Shown here: piece by piece, positions 44,098-57,060 of the stretch
Layout: every line of letters starts with the position of its first letter
Numbering within the stretch: the stretch's first letter is position 1
Source of the DNA: Distichodus sexfasciatus
Taxonomy: Eukaryota; Chordata; Actinopteri; Characiformes; Distichodontidae
Assembly (NCBI GenBank): GCA_032718565.1
Contig: JAVGVS010000793.1
Span: forward strand, 34,264 to 98,263
Reading direction: 5' to 3'
Length of the DNA: 64,000 bases
The notes under the pieces: generated by a model
What the model was told of the DNA's origin: nothing
Seen by the model: the letters and a program-made list of their open reading frames with translations, nothing else
The model's database searches: none
Translations under genes and position numbers: made by a program

Positions 44098-46716
44098 TTT
44101 ATTTGTTCTAGTACATGGTACAACGTTCTTCCTGAGAAGGCTGAATGCAGTTTGAACTCACGAACCAATAAATAAATGACACATAAAATCGCCAGAAAAA
44201 ATGGCAGTGTTACTTCGCTTACAGTACAAAAAAACCCCAAACCCCTCTTCATTGTTGTTCTCACAAAAGTTACGATTCACAACGCTCCTACGGAAAGCCA
44301 TGCTACATGGAGAGAATGAGAGAATGGCTGTGCTAAGAGACATAAGTCAGCCGAGAAAGACATAGACAGAGGGATTTAAACCGACACACAGTACTCTCGT
44401 CTACTTCATGGTCCTGCTGTTAAACAGCTTTGGTTCCAAGTTGGCGGAAAGCTTTTCTAACTTCACTCACAGCAGCTGTAATTCGTTTAACTAACCCTAA
44501 TTACTAAAGCTAAAGCTAAGACCTACATTACTTGGATGGAATTACCACTCTTTGGATATACCCGTCTTAATAATCCTGTTTTACTAAAAGTGACCTGCAA
44601 TACACCAGATATCCAATAGGGGCGCCAAAAGGGGGCGTCCGAAATGAACGGAGTGAAGATGATGGCTGAAAATGATGACAATGTTTCTCATCATTAATGC
44701 TACAAATAAAAGGGACAAGCCAGAAGAAGAAGAAGAAGAAGAAGTTTCTTCTGAGTTCATGGAAACCATTTTCATTTTGAACTCGCTAGTGACCGCCCTC
44801 TTGGTGTAACTGCAAAATGGAAGTAGTCAGATGATGGCAGACCTCTGTATAAAGTCTAGATGTTGTTTTCAAGTGCCACTGTGAGCATCTAGAACCAAAA
44901 CATGAACTAGATTTTGCGTCACAATACTCACACTCTAGACTGTATAATTGGTCTGCTTTACAAAGCAAGGCACCTCGATAAGTCGTCTTATTAACCAACT
45001 ATTTGACGGCATGACATTTTCTACACAAACCACCACAATCAAGCACAAGTCACAAGTCACGGTACAAAATGTAAATGTAAAAATGAAGCTATGTACAAGG
45101 CCTTCAGTGGATAGGCAAAAACTCTGTGAGCAGAACACAATGCAGAAGAAGAAGAAGAAGAAGAAGAAGAAGAAAGGTTTTTGGTAGACATTGATTGAAG
45201 ATTCCCTTTGGAAGGACTGAGTAAAAAAAATCCACACTGAGTCTAACCTACACAACACAGACATCTACAGCGTCTCCTTCATGCTGATCATAGCTTACGC
45301 TCACAGGGTTAGGTTAAAATGCAATGTGATAGCAGCCACATGGTATTAACCGAGTCTGCTGTCTATACACACCTACACAACTTCACACACAGCACGCCCT
45401 TTTCTCTAAACTCTTGCTAATAGAATGAGGGACAGTCATTCGATTGGATTTCATAGGAACGAGACACTAAACCCAGCCCAACCGTAACCTTATCCATTTG
45501 TACATTGCTGATGGGTCACAAATCCCAAAAAGACGTCGTCATGGCTAAAAAATGACATATTGTCTCAAGGTAGTATTAGTGCAGTGAACGCGGTATTAGC
45601 ATGCTAGACTGGTAAGCTAACGCTGTTATAAACCGCACCAGAATGTACTTTGTACCTTCAAAGACCTGTTTGTATGCGAACTAACTTTCTTGCAGCTTCT
45701 CAAATGTTCTGGCAGTCGACAATGAAAAGGAATCAACTGTCACAGTACGGGCTAGGTTCGGAGCACTTCCGACGTTCTATAAAAGGGTGGAAAAAGGTGA
45801 AAATAAAAAGTCCGAACCACAAAACCAAAATGCGACCGGGCGAGTAAATTTTATTCACAGATTTGAGCTGGAAATTGCACTGCTGCTGAAAGTACGAAAG
45901 CTGATTTTTGACGGAGTAAGACGTGAATGTGATGCATTCTTTAATTTTGCCTCATTTCGCAGTTCTGCAGGGTTTGAAAGTGAGAGTTGTGCAGCTCAGC
46001 GCTCACAAGAAGGCCTAACGCCATTGGCAGATGAAGCTGGATACGGGGGGCGGGGGTGGCATCTCCACTTTCTGCAGAGATACTCTCTCTTCTAAACAAG
46101 TCATGATAACCTAGATATCTGCTTAAAGTGACGACAGCGTGCGGGACATACAGGTTTGGAGAAAAAAGTTCCAGGCTTCTGCACACATCTTAAATCCAAC
46201 GTCGCACGCAAACAAAATAAAGGGGGGATCCACCGAAACACAAACGAAACCGGCTGCTCCGCACCGTTTCGGATCTCCCAGCATGCCGTGGGCCCCTCCC
46301 TTCCAGTTCACATTACATCATATGTTTTTTTTTTTTTTTCCCCCATGCTATGCTCAGAGCTCAGCGTGCTCCAGTCTTTAAATAGGCTACAGCAAAGGCT
46401 GTCCCACACACGGTCGCCAGCCAATGAAAACATAGAAAGGAGAGCCGAACTATATAAATAAAATGGTCTTCAAGATGGTCGGAATATTAATTACACCCAT
46501 CCAGCAGGTAATAAAAGCAAAAGAGATATGAAAGTCCGGCATGTGGTCTGAAATCTGAGTTCGATCAGCTACAAGAATCCTCCCGCTTGCTTTGTTCTGG
46601 ATGTTGCTGGGGGAAGGTTTAGGTCTTTTCTGGATCAGAAAGTTGTCGCTGCGCTTTTAAGAACTTGGTGTTAAGGTCAAAGGTCACGTGTGGGTTGATG
46701 GGTCGCTGGACTCTTC
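44098..46716 (-). other. Probable 3' UTR/3' flank of tspan2
   Basis: No coding sequence is supported. On the - strand AATAAA occurs at 45850-45855 and 44098-44103, either of which could end the transcript. GAA microsatellites lie at 44726-44745 and 45143-45175, and a T/C run at 46324-46344. Confidence 0.35.
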
Positions 46717-49700
46717 TTAGATCACCTCCCGACTGTTCCGGACGGCGCAGCACAGCACCATGCTGAAGATCATCCCGACAACCTGTGGCCAGGACACAGT
46801 GTTTGAGAGAGTGTGAGCACTGACCACTTTAATGACAACTAAGGATTGACCGATTATCGGCCGGGTCAATTATCAGAGGCCGATATTAGGCATTTCGCCG
46901 ATTATCGGTATCAGTGTTTAATTTTGACTGTCACCGATATTACAAAGTGCGCTACTGTGGCTCCACCGCCGTCTCTTCATGTCCACTGCCGTCCATGGAT
47001 GATGTGATTAGTTCTATTGCGCGCGTGACTTAAATACCTTAAATTCCTTTGCCTGCTATTCACCGATGGAAAAAACATGATGCAGACTAACCGAATGTTG
47101 TGTAAATGCAATAAAAAAAATAAACGTAAAAAAAATAAGCGTTTATAAAAAATATCTGCATACGTGTAAACAGGCTCTGAGTCTACTTAATTCCGTTTAT
47201 GGATCAAATAAGTCGACACCCTGTAAATCTGGGGGCAAAATCGGTGAACCGATCCCAACCAATCATAGCTATTAAAGTAGAAATAATGGCATTTTGGAAA
47301 ATGATGAAACATATATGCAACTTAATATAAAACCATATATTACCATGACGCCGGCGAGTCCAATCCCAATGTAGCCGATTATAAATAGCTTACTGTTGAA
47401 AAACTCTTCAATGGCGACGTCACAGTTCTGCTTAAAAGATAATAAAGGAAATAAACACTGATTATAATTACTGATAAGAGAGAAGTCTTAAAAGTCTGAT
47501 AAAAGGCTTACGAGCAGCACATTGCAGAATCAGACATTTCAAGAAGCAGCAGAGAATCGCCAATGGTGGAGCACAACTTATCAGGTATGTTTCCCAAGAT
47601 GGTAACGCTCTCGTTTAATAATTAAATAATTGAGTACAGATAATGGGCTAGAATTCAATAATTCAGTACTGTTTTGAGACAAGAGGTGAAAAACTGTTTT
47701 ATCATACGAGCTTTGTTAATTATTCAGCAAGTTGACTTTATGGCTCTTTAGAGTCCAGCGAACATCCAGGGACCACATTTGAACAAATGGTTTTCCATTA
47801 GAAATAAAGAGAACCGTAATCACGCTGTTATGGCACTGCCAAAACAGAAAAAAAACCTCCCACAAAAGTCTAATACGTCAGCGACACACAAGTTTTATAC
47901 CACGGAAATATCCATAGGCGGGCGGCACGGTGGCGCAGCAATTAGCGCTGCTGCCTCGCAGTGAGAAGGTCCTGGGTTGGATCCCCGGGTCGGCCATTGG
48001 GCCTTTCCGTGTAGACTTTGCATGCTCTCCCCGTGTTCGCGTGGGTTTCCTCGGGGTGCTCCGGTTTCCTCCCACGGTTATAGGCTGATTGGCAACTCTA
48101 AAGTGGCCTCATGTAAATGTGTAAATGTGAGTGTGTTTGTGTCAGTGTGTGTGCCCTGCGGTGTGTTGGTGCCTGCCCAGGGTTGATCCCCCGCCTTGTG
48201 CCCGTAAGCTCCCCCCACCCACCCCACTGCGACCCGGTCAGGGACTGAGCGGTCAGGATAATGAATGCATGAACGAATGAATGAATGAATGAATGAAATA
48301 TCTATATGTGCTACAACTTGCCATTCAACACAGTTAAGAAACGCCACCATTCTTGTATGAAAACATGCCACAGGATGTTGATTAAAGAAGCTCAAACCCA
48401 CAAGTTTATTTATGCTATAATTAATTGTAATGAATTAATTCTCGCTGGCTTCATGTCTTACCCTGGTGCCGGTTGGAAGCTCTGAGCATTGAGTGGTTTT
48501 TGTTGTAGAAGTACCGCAGCAGTTAAGCTGTAAGAGAAGAAAAGTGAGACTATCTTCCATTTATACAATCAGACAAAGAACAATAAAAAAGGGACAGTTT
48601 AAGTCTGAACCCACACACATTTACAAGCTCAAACTCACCACTGTGTGGTAGCTGGACAGAATCACAGTGTTGTTGCCTTTAGTGTCTTCAGCGGATTCCT
48701 TGTAAAACGTTTTAATGTCCTCAATTATCTGTGAGAGAGAAAGCCTCCCAGAAATTAGTCTTCTCATACTGGATAAATATATTTATAATAAAAATTAGGG
48801 AATCAGATTTGGGTCAAAATGATCACACAAAACCTTTCAGGTTTCAAAACAAATGTAAGAATTCAAGAGAGAATAAATCTCACTTAATTAAAGATGATTA
48901 ATTCTCAAAAGTAAAAAGTATGAGTTATCTGTTATAGCACAAAAACAGATCAACATTTAGAATATACATATATATTTATCCATGAATCAAAATCAAAACT
49001 TACACTGTTAATCCCGGAGAAATGATTTCAGCGCCCAGGTAATGGTGCGCAAAATGCCGGTATTTGGAGTAACGCGTTGGTCAAAACTCCCTCTGTCTAG
49101 CGCCGAAGAACTTCCGGGTTACTGATCTTGTCGTTCGAAAACGATTTATTTGTTTGCAGCTCATACTTTTTACTTTTGAGAATTCATATTTTTAAATGAC
49201 GTGGGATTTATTCTGTCTTGAATTCTAAGATTTGTTTGATACTTAAAAAGTTTTGCGCAGTCATTTTTGGCACAAATCTGATTCCAAAGAAATCAGCCAA
49301 ATCTCTCCAATTTAAAACAATCAACTGTATGTGGACACTTTTAATATGCGTTAGCATTACCTGGTTTTTATTCAGGAAGCCAAACACACCAGCAGCAACT
49401 TCTGCCGCAAAGATGATGAGAAGGCAGGCAAAGAACTGGAATAAAGCAGAAAAATTAAAGTTACAGTCAAAACACAGCATGACACAATTAGCAAAACTCA
49501 GCTCCACACGAAAAAACAATCCTCACACTCCACATTTGACCTCGTCTCGCCCAGGCTCCGTAGCGTCACCGATGGCAGATTTGGCGGAGGAATTGTGCAT
49601 TTTTTTCCGATTCCGAGCAGGATGTGTCTGTTATAGGTGATACGCATTGTACTTGTCTACTTTCCGTTTTGTTGGTCACAAAGTAGACAAAAACGAACGA

Positions 49701-52700
49701 GAATCAGTATAAAAATACTGAATTCACTGGAGCGCTGTTAGCCACTGCCTGCTCGTGGCGCCGCCGGAAGTAGTAGATTAAGGATGTCTCTCTGCATAAA
49801 TGAAGGCTTTAGTGCTAGGAGCACTGTGAGCTAGGAGTCTTTTTTCTTGAGCACTGTGTGCTGTGCTGTGTTCACAATGACAAAAAACCTAAACATGTCC
49901 TGCTTTAATAAAAAGTAGATGGTCGAACCCAGTTCTAAAGCCCTCATCAAGACTCTGTTAGCTTTCATCTTGGTTTTTCAACTATATATCATTTACAATA
50001 TTCCCATATTGACACTGTAATTCATAAAGACTAAACAGGGACGGGAGACAGCAATTCAGGACCTGTCACAGAAAATCAATATCAAGACATTTATCACAAC
50101 ATTGTACTGATCTGCTCAGGCAGAAAATCAATATTTCCTTGCGGTTGGCTAATGTATGCCATGAGATGCTTTTATTAGGTTATTACAAATATTTATTGTT
50201 CATTATAGGATGTGACTGTATCTATTAGCGTTACATTACGGCGAGATGAGACTAATGATTAGGATTACGTAATTACAGTGGGATTGATTCCCGATGTTTG
50301 TTGTGCTACACCATTTTTTAAAAGGCAGTGTTTATCAAATCACCAACAAGGTATCAACGAAATAATCCTAAATTTAGCCCAATGTTTGTTGGACACCCGT
50401 AACGAACCTAATGTCCCTCTTTAGAATCACGGTCGTCATGTAAATCATGAAGGAAAAAGTGACACCGCACTGTGGCAAACTCACCAAGCCGAGGAGACAC
50501 TGAGACTCGCGAACGGCTCCGCAGCATCCGAAGAAGCCCACCAGCATCACCAGCCCCCCTGCCACGATGAGGATGTAGACACCTACACGACGGCACAAAA
50601 ACAGCTGTTACACCACTACTGAGAGCGCGTTCGAATCTCTACAAGACTTGGATTATTGATGAATTATTCTATGGAACATTTGACAGGCCATTCTAGTGTA
50701 GTGTCTTAATGAGGTAACACCCAGTTACACCACAAGGGGGCAGTGTAGCAGAGCAGCGTTTACTGGGACAAGGCGCGGGGTCACACTCGGGGGAGTTTCT
50801 GTTTGTGGGCAATGACATCACCCTGAGCTCAATGTGACTGAATCTTAATCATATCATGTTACTTGTTTATAGACAAAGGGAACAGGAAAAAAAAGGAATA
50901 GCAAAGAGAGAAAGAGGAAGGAAGAAAGAGAGAGTAGGAGTTCAGGCTGCAGGGTTGAATCCATATTTAATATGAGGAAGGAGAAGCTGATAAATGTGTG
51001 TGTGTGTATGTGTGTGTGTGCACAACAGTAATGACGTCCCAGAAGAAACATTACCGCTCAGAAACCAAGCACAATGATAGCACTTCCTGTCATGTCTCCT
51101 TCATTAAGTCCTGATTAATGAATCACACTTCTCTTCCCCACTTCCAGGCCCCTAGTCTCATGAGCTTCTCTGAGCTTCACCGCCTCCACATTTCTTGCAA
51201 TTTTCCAAGAAGTCTCTTCCACCCTCACCGTTTCCATATTCTTAGTATTGTGTGTGAAAACATATCTACACTTTATAGGTTTTTTATGGAGCCAGAATAG
51301 TGCCATATATACTTGTATGTCTACTTCTCCATTTACACCCGTAACAAGAAAACTGCTTGCACTGAACACAATTTTCATTCGCAAAAATACTGAACAGAAA
51401 CACGCGTCACGTGATCTGGTACTTGTATATGAAGGTTTGTGAATGAACCTGAAAAACATTGCGTAAATGGATGTCAATATATTTCATATCGTCTGCCTTA
51501 TTTCATAGTCTCCATTTTTACAGCCACCTTAGTCAGCAAGAGCAGATCAACTCCGTTATTCCATATCATGTTAGAACGTATTAAATATCACGTTAGAACG
51601 GCGTGGCAGCAATACGTTTCCGTACGTGCACCTTCGTCGTCTTCAGCGGGTTTTTTTTTTTTTTACTGGAAGGCCAGGATTGGTCGTTACCTTACCTGCA
51701 GCTTTCTGATTGGTGGCTCTGCGGGGAAATATTGTTCTGCAACGCGCTAGGCAGGTTAGTGTCGAAATTATTTGTGCACGCAAACGTGAATCTGCACTCG
51801 TAGGTTGGTACTTGCAAGAGCGCTTGAAATTTTAAAGGCCGTTTCGAGATTTGCAATACAGAATACCATTCCATCTTTGTAAAAAAAATATGGTTTTGCA
51901 TTTACAAAAAATATTGACATGCATTTGCAAAAAAAAATTTCAGATTCATTCACAAACCTTCATATACAAGTACAGATCACGTAACGCGTGTTTCTTTTCA
52001 GTATTTTGCGAATGAAAATTGTGTTTTCAGAAAATCGAGCAATTTTCTTTTTACGGGTGTAAGTGGACAGGTACACATACAAGTATATATGGCACTATTC
52101 TGGCTCCATAGCTTTTAGACAGTAGAATTGCGTAGCATTTATTTTATCATTATTTCCATCCACTTCCATGTCACAAAATAGCAGGTGGAGTAGGATTGTC
52201 GAAAATTTGTGAGAGCACGGATGCGAGGTAGAATGGAGACGGGCAGAGACAGCGGGAACACGGAGGGGGCACCGCGGACACTCGTTTCACTGTTGGAGTC
52301 TTTGTCTTTTCTGTTTCTAGAGCAGAAACGATTACTCGAACAACTCAAATAATTTAATTTCAAAAAATGGTCTAGGCAATTTTTCTAGAATCTAAGCTTC
52401 GTTTAATTCTTTTTCACTCGCTAGAGCAGCGTTTCTCAATTCCAGTCCTGGCGGCCCACCGCTCCGCACATATTCGGTATTTCCTGCACTGTCGCACGCT
52501 GGTCCTACGTTGCTAATTAGCTAATCAGTAGCATCAGCTGTGCTGTGGGTCGGGAATGTTGAATCTGTGCAGAGCGGTGGGCCGCCAGGACTGGAATTGA
52601 GAAACGCTGCGCATAGCATGCTCCCCTTGTGTTTCACACGGACGCGTATTAATGAGGCACAACGTTTTCAGTTCCGCGATCCAGACAAGACCTGATCCCT

Positions 52701-55700
52701 CTGTATGTGACAGTATGAGATATTCCGTGCATAAAAACGCATAAGTGACATTTTGCGCGGGGTAAATGCGAAATATTACAGACTAAACTCAGATTTTAGC
52801 TGATAACTAACCCAACAACCAACTCTCAATGCAGACATTTATTGAGATTTTCAGCGTTAATTCTGGAACGTGCGTTCATTGCTTTAGTGTGACGTGGTGC
52901 TAACTGGCGCGCGGGGGATTGTGGGAAATGTAGTTGTCTCCCAGAAATGCCAAAAGCAGCTCATTTTATAGGCCAAAATGAGTCCAGTTGGTTCGACATG
53001 ACCCCAAACTTCAGTATTTATTACATTTTACACCCAAAAGCTTGTTTTAACGAAAGGAGTAAGTATAACGTTTTTAGACCATGAGTCTAATGTCTAATGT
53101 AAGACTGGGCCTTAAAGTGTTTAGGGCATGCGTAAACAGAACGTTGAAACGGAACCCTAACCGTTGGCCTTCACCTCTCTTACCTGGTTCCACCTTAAAC
53201 ACAGGAGTCAGCGTGGGCTGAAATGAGACAGCGAAGACACAGATGTAGCTGTGTGTTATTTATGGCTGGACCCTGTAGGTGGACATTTGTGTCAAACAGA
53301 CACTGCTGTTGCAGAAAGCAGCAGCCTACCACAATGACATCACCTCTGAAACGGTCACAGCTTGAGATAAACATTGGTGACCATCTTAATTCCGTCCCAT
53401 AGACACACACATACTATTCACTCTCTCATTCCCTTCCTCATGCTCTCACCCTGTCCCTCATCTAACTGACTCAGAGGCTTCTCATTTCGTTTGGTTGGAG
53501 ATGTTTAAAAGACAGACCTGTTCACTGCTGATGGTGGTTATTTTTATACAAAACCACTGTTTCCTGTTTTCAACTCAAAGGGAGTGTTTGGGTGGGACGC
53601 AGACGAACTGACATGACACACCAATCCACTGATGCCACATAAAGCGATCCCCAAGCCTCAGGCTTGCTTGTTGGGGATTTAGGCCGGTTATATGTAAAGC
53701 GCTTTGTCTCAATGACTGTTGCTAAGAGCGCTATATAAATCAAACTGAATTGAACTGATACAGAACAGAATATTCTAATATCATACTGAACCCTACAGAA
53801 TCGAAGCAAAGTGTTCCATATCAAAATGTGATGTCTGGATTGTGTTTACAGGATTGTCTTGTACCAGAGAGATGCACACCCCTAATTACATGACAACACC
53901 TTTTCTTCACAGGAACACTGAGATCCAAACCTGTTTTGGTACGATTTGTGGCACACGATGCAAGACATTTTACCTCATGAAACATGACGTAAGGTACTGC
54001 CAACACACGAAAAAGCAGTTTATACGTTTCAGCCACAGAATGTGTTCTAACTGCCATTTAAAGGTTACATGGGCACTCCCACAGAATATACACAGCAGAA
54101 GTTAACACAACACTGCGTGAACTGTGCGGGTGTGTTTTGACAGAAACAGTTCATCATAAGACCTTTCCACATCACTTGACCTTTCGGTGTCAGACCAGCT
54201 TACTTAGGAAAACACACAGTCAACACAAAACATGATGGGGGTTTGACACAATGGTTTCAGTTACACTTTTCTTGTCTTTCTGACCTCAAAGTTCGGACCT
54301 CAGTTAAAGTCACAGCTGCAGTAAAAGAAAAGGCACTATTAAAAAAGATATTAAAGCTACAGCTTTTATAGTTTTTGCTTCTGATTCCTCAAACCCAATA
54401 GTCTCTGAATCTGACTGAACAGTCTCCTTAGGAAGATATCGTTCCTGTCTTAGGTCTACAGCTGGGCGATATGAACAAAAATATTACAATATTGATAGTG
54501 ATTTTGATAATTATCACAATATATTGTCATATGTTTGTTTTTTTTTGTAAAAACCGCTTACTCGATTTTGATTGGCTAACAAGAGACAAGTGACATTAGC
54601 GACGCCTAACGGGAGAAGCCGAAAGAAGAAGTACTTCGTGAAAGACAACTATCACAAGCAACAACATTTTAATATTAATGATACATAATAAATTCAATAC
54701 AGTGAACAACACAACGTCAATATTTGTAGGGACGCACCAATCTGATAAGTGGATCGGTATCGGATCCAATAACGACTGAAATAACTGGATCGGGTATCAG
54801 TGGCACTGGGCCGATCTCTGGAGCCGATCTGTAAAGCGTAGGTGTTTGAGTATGTGCCCACACACAACTGTTTCCGCACGGGAAGTGTTACTGCGGTAAA
54901 GCTGGTTTATTGTACTGACGAATCCATTTTGCGTTGTTTATTAATTAGTGTTTTAATAACTCAGAATCCCTTTAACTTACACAAACCACACGTAACGTCA
55001 GAATTACAAGTTAACGGACATTATATTAATTCCTCTGTATGTGAAATTCATTATTTGTGAAATGGAAGTAATTTGTAAAAATGCATAAATGACATTTGTT
55101 GAGATGTAAACAAATGCGCTGTGTTTGTTAGCATGCACATCTCTCGCAGGGAAGTCCAACATTCACTAAAGGGCTCCAGTTCAGTCAAATCTTCTCCTTT
55201 ATTAAAGAAACAACTTATATTTTAGCAGATAAATAACAAAAACAACCAGCGTTCTACTCAAAATGCAGACATTTACTTGATATTTTCAGGATTAATTCTG
55301 GGACGCACGTGTCGCGTTATTTGTGCGGAACGCCATCATGTCAAACGACTCTCATGTGGAACACCATCACGTCAAAAATGTATTCCTAATAATTCCTAAT
55401 AATTATTTTTAAGTAAAAAGAGATATGGTATTGGAATCTACAGTACTGTGCAAAAGTTTTAGGCAGGTGTGAAAAATGCTGTAAACAAAGAATGCTTTCA
55501 GAAATATAAATAATGATTGTTTATTTTTATCAATTTACAAAATGCAAAGTGAGCGAACAAAAGAAAAATCTAAATCAAATCAATTTTTGGTGTTACTACC
55601 TTTTGCCTTCAAACCAGCATCAATTCTTATAGGTACACTTGCACAAAGTCAGGGATTTTGTAGGATTATAGTCATTATATTATTTTGTAGTCATTATATT

Positions 55701-56744
55701 ATTTTGTAGGATTATAGGATTATAGATCTGTGGTTAGTTCTCCAAGATGTTTGGAACATGTTTGGAACCAGCCAAATTCCTTCAAAAACTGTGTGCAAGT
55801 GTACCTAGAAGAACTGATGCTCTTTTGAAGGCAAAGGGTGTTCACACCAAATATTGATTTGATTTAGATTTCTCTTTTGTTCATTCACTGCATTTTGTTG
55901 ATTGATGAAAATAAATGATTAACACTTCCATTTTTGAAAGCATTCTTTGCTTATAGCATTTTTTCACATCTGCGTAAAACTTTTGCACAGTACTGCATAT
56001 CGGTATCGGCAGCTGTGTATCGGAATCGGGTCGGAACAGAAAAATAATCCCTAAATATTCAACGACAATGATCTGTTTTTGCAATTGCATTTGCATGCCA
56101 CCCTTTTGCACAGACACACGCACATCAAGTTGCGAACATCATCAATGACGCTTTGCTTCATACAATTGCCTTTTGCAAGGTACTGTTGTGGCTACATATT
56201 AAACATAATCACTTTTTTGCTAAGTTAAATAAAACAATCTTGCAAATTTTTCAAATTTACTTTGGGTTTTGCTTGGACAAAGGTACATATTGTTCTATGT
56301 GATGTGTCCTTTTACAATATTCTGAGCAGCACCTCATCATGTTTTCATCCATGTTTTCAAGCTTTGAGGCAGTCTGGCGCGGAAAATGGAAAATGCTTGA
56401 GACAGCAGTGGGCTCAGTAGATGGACGGTAATGTTTGTATAATTGCCAAATTTATGTTCATACTTAAAACGAGATCGGATAGCTGGGTGACTTCAATATG
56501 CGGATCAGATTTCAGTGTGGCCAAGATATGATTTGCAGAGCGTGTACACTCTCGGCAGTTAAAGCATCCTGGCGTAATGGAATCACACAATGACAAACAG
56601 CTGAAAAACAAAGAGTCACACAACTACAAGAAGTTACTCACCAATGAAGAAGGTCTCAGGAGCCCTCTCGGCCCCTAGCAGAGCAACGGTGTTCTTCTCC
56701 AGACGTAACCACAAACCCACCGCCAGCACCAGAGAGCCCATCAA
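46717..56744 (-). CDS. tspan2: Tetraspanin-2-like, exons 2-8 (first coding exon outside window)
   Basis: Exons on the - strand: 56642-56744, 50485-50582, 49361-49435, 48639-48728, 48462-48527, 47344-47430 and 46717-46782 (stop). All join in frame with GT-AG borders and give 194 residues; a missing first exon of ~20 residues would bring it near the ~220 of the family. Tetraspanins organise membrane microdomains at the cell surface; TSPAN2 is known in oligodendrocytes. Seen: end of TM1 (GSLVLAVGLWLR), TM2 GVYILIVAGGLVMLVGFFGC followed by CGAVRESQC, TM3 FFACLLIIFAAEVAAGVFGF, and a large loop with LNCCG, TTQC and QNC (four cysteines, two disulfides) and an N-N-T sequon. TM4 is followed by MIFSMVLCC and the tail RNSREVI. 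The tail and the CGA.RESQC.LG signature favour TSPAN2 over CD9 or CD81. Intact; introns are full of transposons. Confidence 0.9.
46840..47258. mobile_element. hAT-like fragment in tspan2 intron 7
   Basis: GACCGATTATCGG...GATATTAGGCATTTCGCCGATTATCGGTATCAGTGTTT matches, inverted, the right part of the 62182-63821 element (CCGATAATCGGCAAAATGCC). It ends near ATCGGTGAACCGATCC. Confidence 0.65.
47921..48297 (+). repeat. tRNA-derived SINE with target duplication and (GAAT)n tail
   Basis: Head GGCGGCACGGTGGCGCAGCA (A-box-like), B-box-like CTGGGTTGGATCCCC, then GTGGGTTTCCTCGGGGTGCT, ending in GAAT repeats. Flanks GAAATATCCATA (47905-47916) and GAAATATCTATA (48295-48306) match at 11 of 12 bases, a retroposition target duplication. 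It lies in tspan2 intron 6, opposite strand. Confidence 0.88.
51287..52108. mobile_element. 822-bp element with ~165-bp inverted repeats and TA target
   Basis: The left arm 51287-51450 starts TGGAGCCAGAATAGTGCC and includes CGCGTCACGTGATCTGGTAC and GTATATGAAGGTTTGTGAAT. The right arm 51945-52108 is its reverse complement, with a few differences and an indel. Flanking TA at 51285-51286 and 52109-52110. The interior has no transposase. It lies in tspan2 intron 2. Confidence 0.85.
52318..53020. mobile_element. hAT-like element, 5'-truncated second copy of 20335-21581
   Basis: Starts TAGAGCAGAAACGATTACTC and runs, inverted relative to the mgat4c intron copy, through TAGAAAAATTGCC-type, CATGC...CACACGGACGCG and GGGGGATTGTGGGAAATGTAG to AAACTTCAGTATTTATT. 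Its far end is missing. It is interrupted by the MITE 52427-52609. Confidence 0.7.
52427..52609. mobile_element. Palindromic-ended MITE, copy 2
   Basis: 183 bp from CAGCGTTTCTCAATTCCAGT to ACTGGAATTGAGAAACGCTG, perfect terminal inverted repeats. The body is co-linear with 13903-14105. Confidence 0.9.
53021..54726. other. tspan2 intron 2, mostly unassigned
   Basis: 53680-53760 resembles a LINE 3' tail (TAAAGCGCTTTGTCTCAATG, GAGCGCTATATAAATCAAAC). 54340-54440 contains two or three isolated units similar to the ~31-bp minisatellite at 57.06-58.38 kb (CCAATAGTCTCTGAATCTGA). No exon is supported. Confidence 0.45.
54727..56053. mobile_element. hAT-like MITE (TAGGGACGCACC type) with nested Tc1-like element
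   Basis: Starts TAGGGACGCACCAATCTG and ends GGAACAGAAAAATAATCCCTA. Flanking octamers AATATTTG and AATATTCA agree at 6 of 8. It contains the shared core (55190-55400) and is split by 55441-55994. Confidence 0.75.
55441..55994. mobile_element. Non-autonomous Tc1/mariner element
   Basis: Inverted ends CAGTACTGTGCAAAAGTTTT and AAAACTTTTGCACAGTACTG, with TA at the left target. A relic of the transposase end is visible (GAAGGCAAAGGGTGTTCACACC, KAKGVHTKY-like). An internal ~25-bp ATTATATTATTTTGTAG duplication lies at 55665-55715. Another copy's left end begins at 63956. Confidence 0.88.
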
Positions 56745-57060
56745 CTACAGAAAGGAGGGAGGGGAGAGAGGGAGGAAGAACACAACACATATACAATGAA
56801 GAATTCATAAAGGCATATTAAGACTAAGATTGCCCTGAAATTTGAAAACAGCACTTTAACAATGAATTTGATTTTATAGACCAGAACACCATTTTATCTC
56901 ATTTGAAAGACTCGCTCTCTCTTAGACTCGCTCTTTTCTCCCCTGACTGATCTTTGGTGTGGTTCTGATCTTAGATGTAGCCTCTTGTCTCAGACACTAT
57001 TAGAAAAGAGCTGCAGCACAACTCACAGTTCCTTCTCTAGCTCTTAACACCAGGCAAAGT

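Noticed and set aside
48078..48401. 107-codon - strand frame
   Set aside because: Falls across a SINE and its GAAT tail in a tspan2 intron.
46717..56744. Assignment of the tetraspanin to CD9 or CD81
   Set aside because: The loop and TM segments resemble both, but the C-terminal RNSREVI and CGA.RESQC.LG...FFACLLIIFAAEV fit TSPAN2 better.
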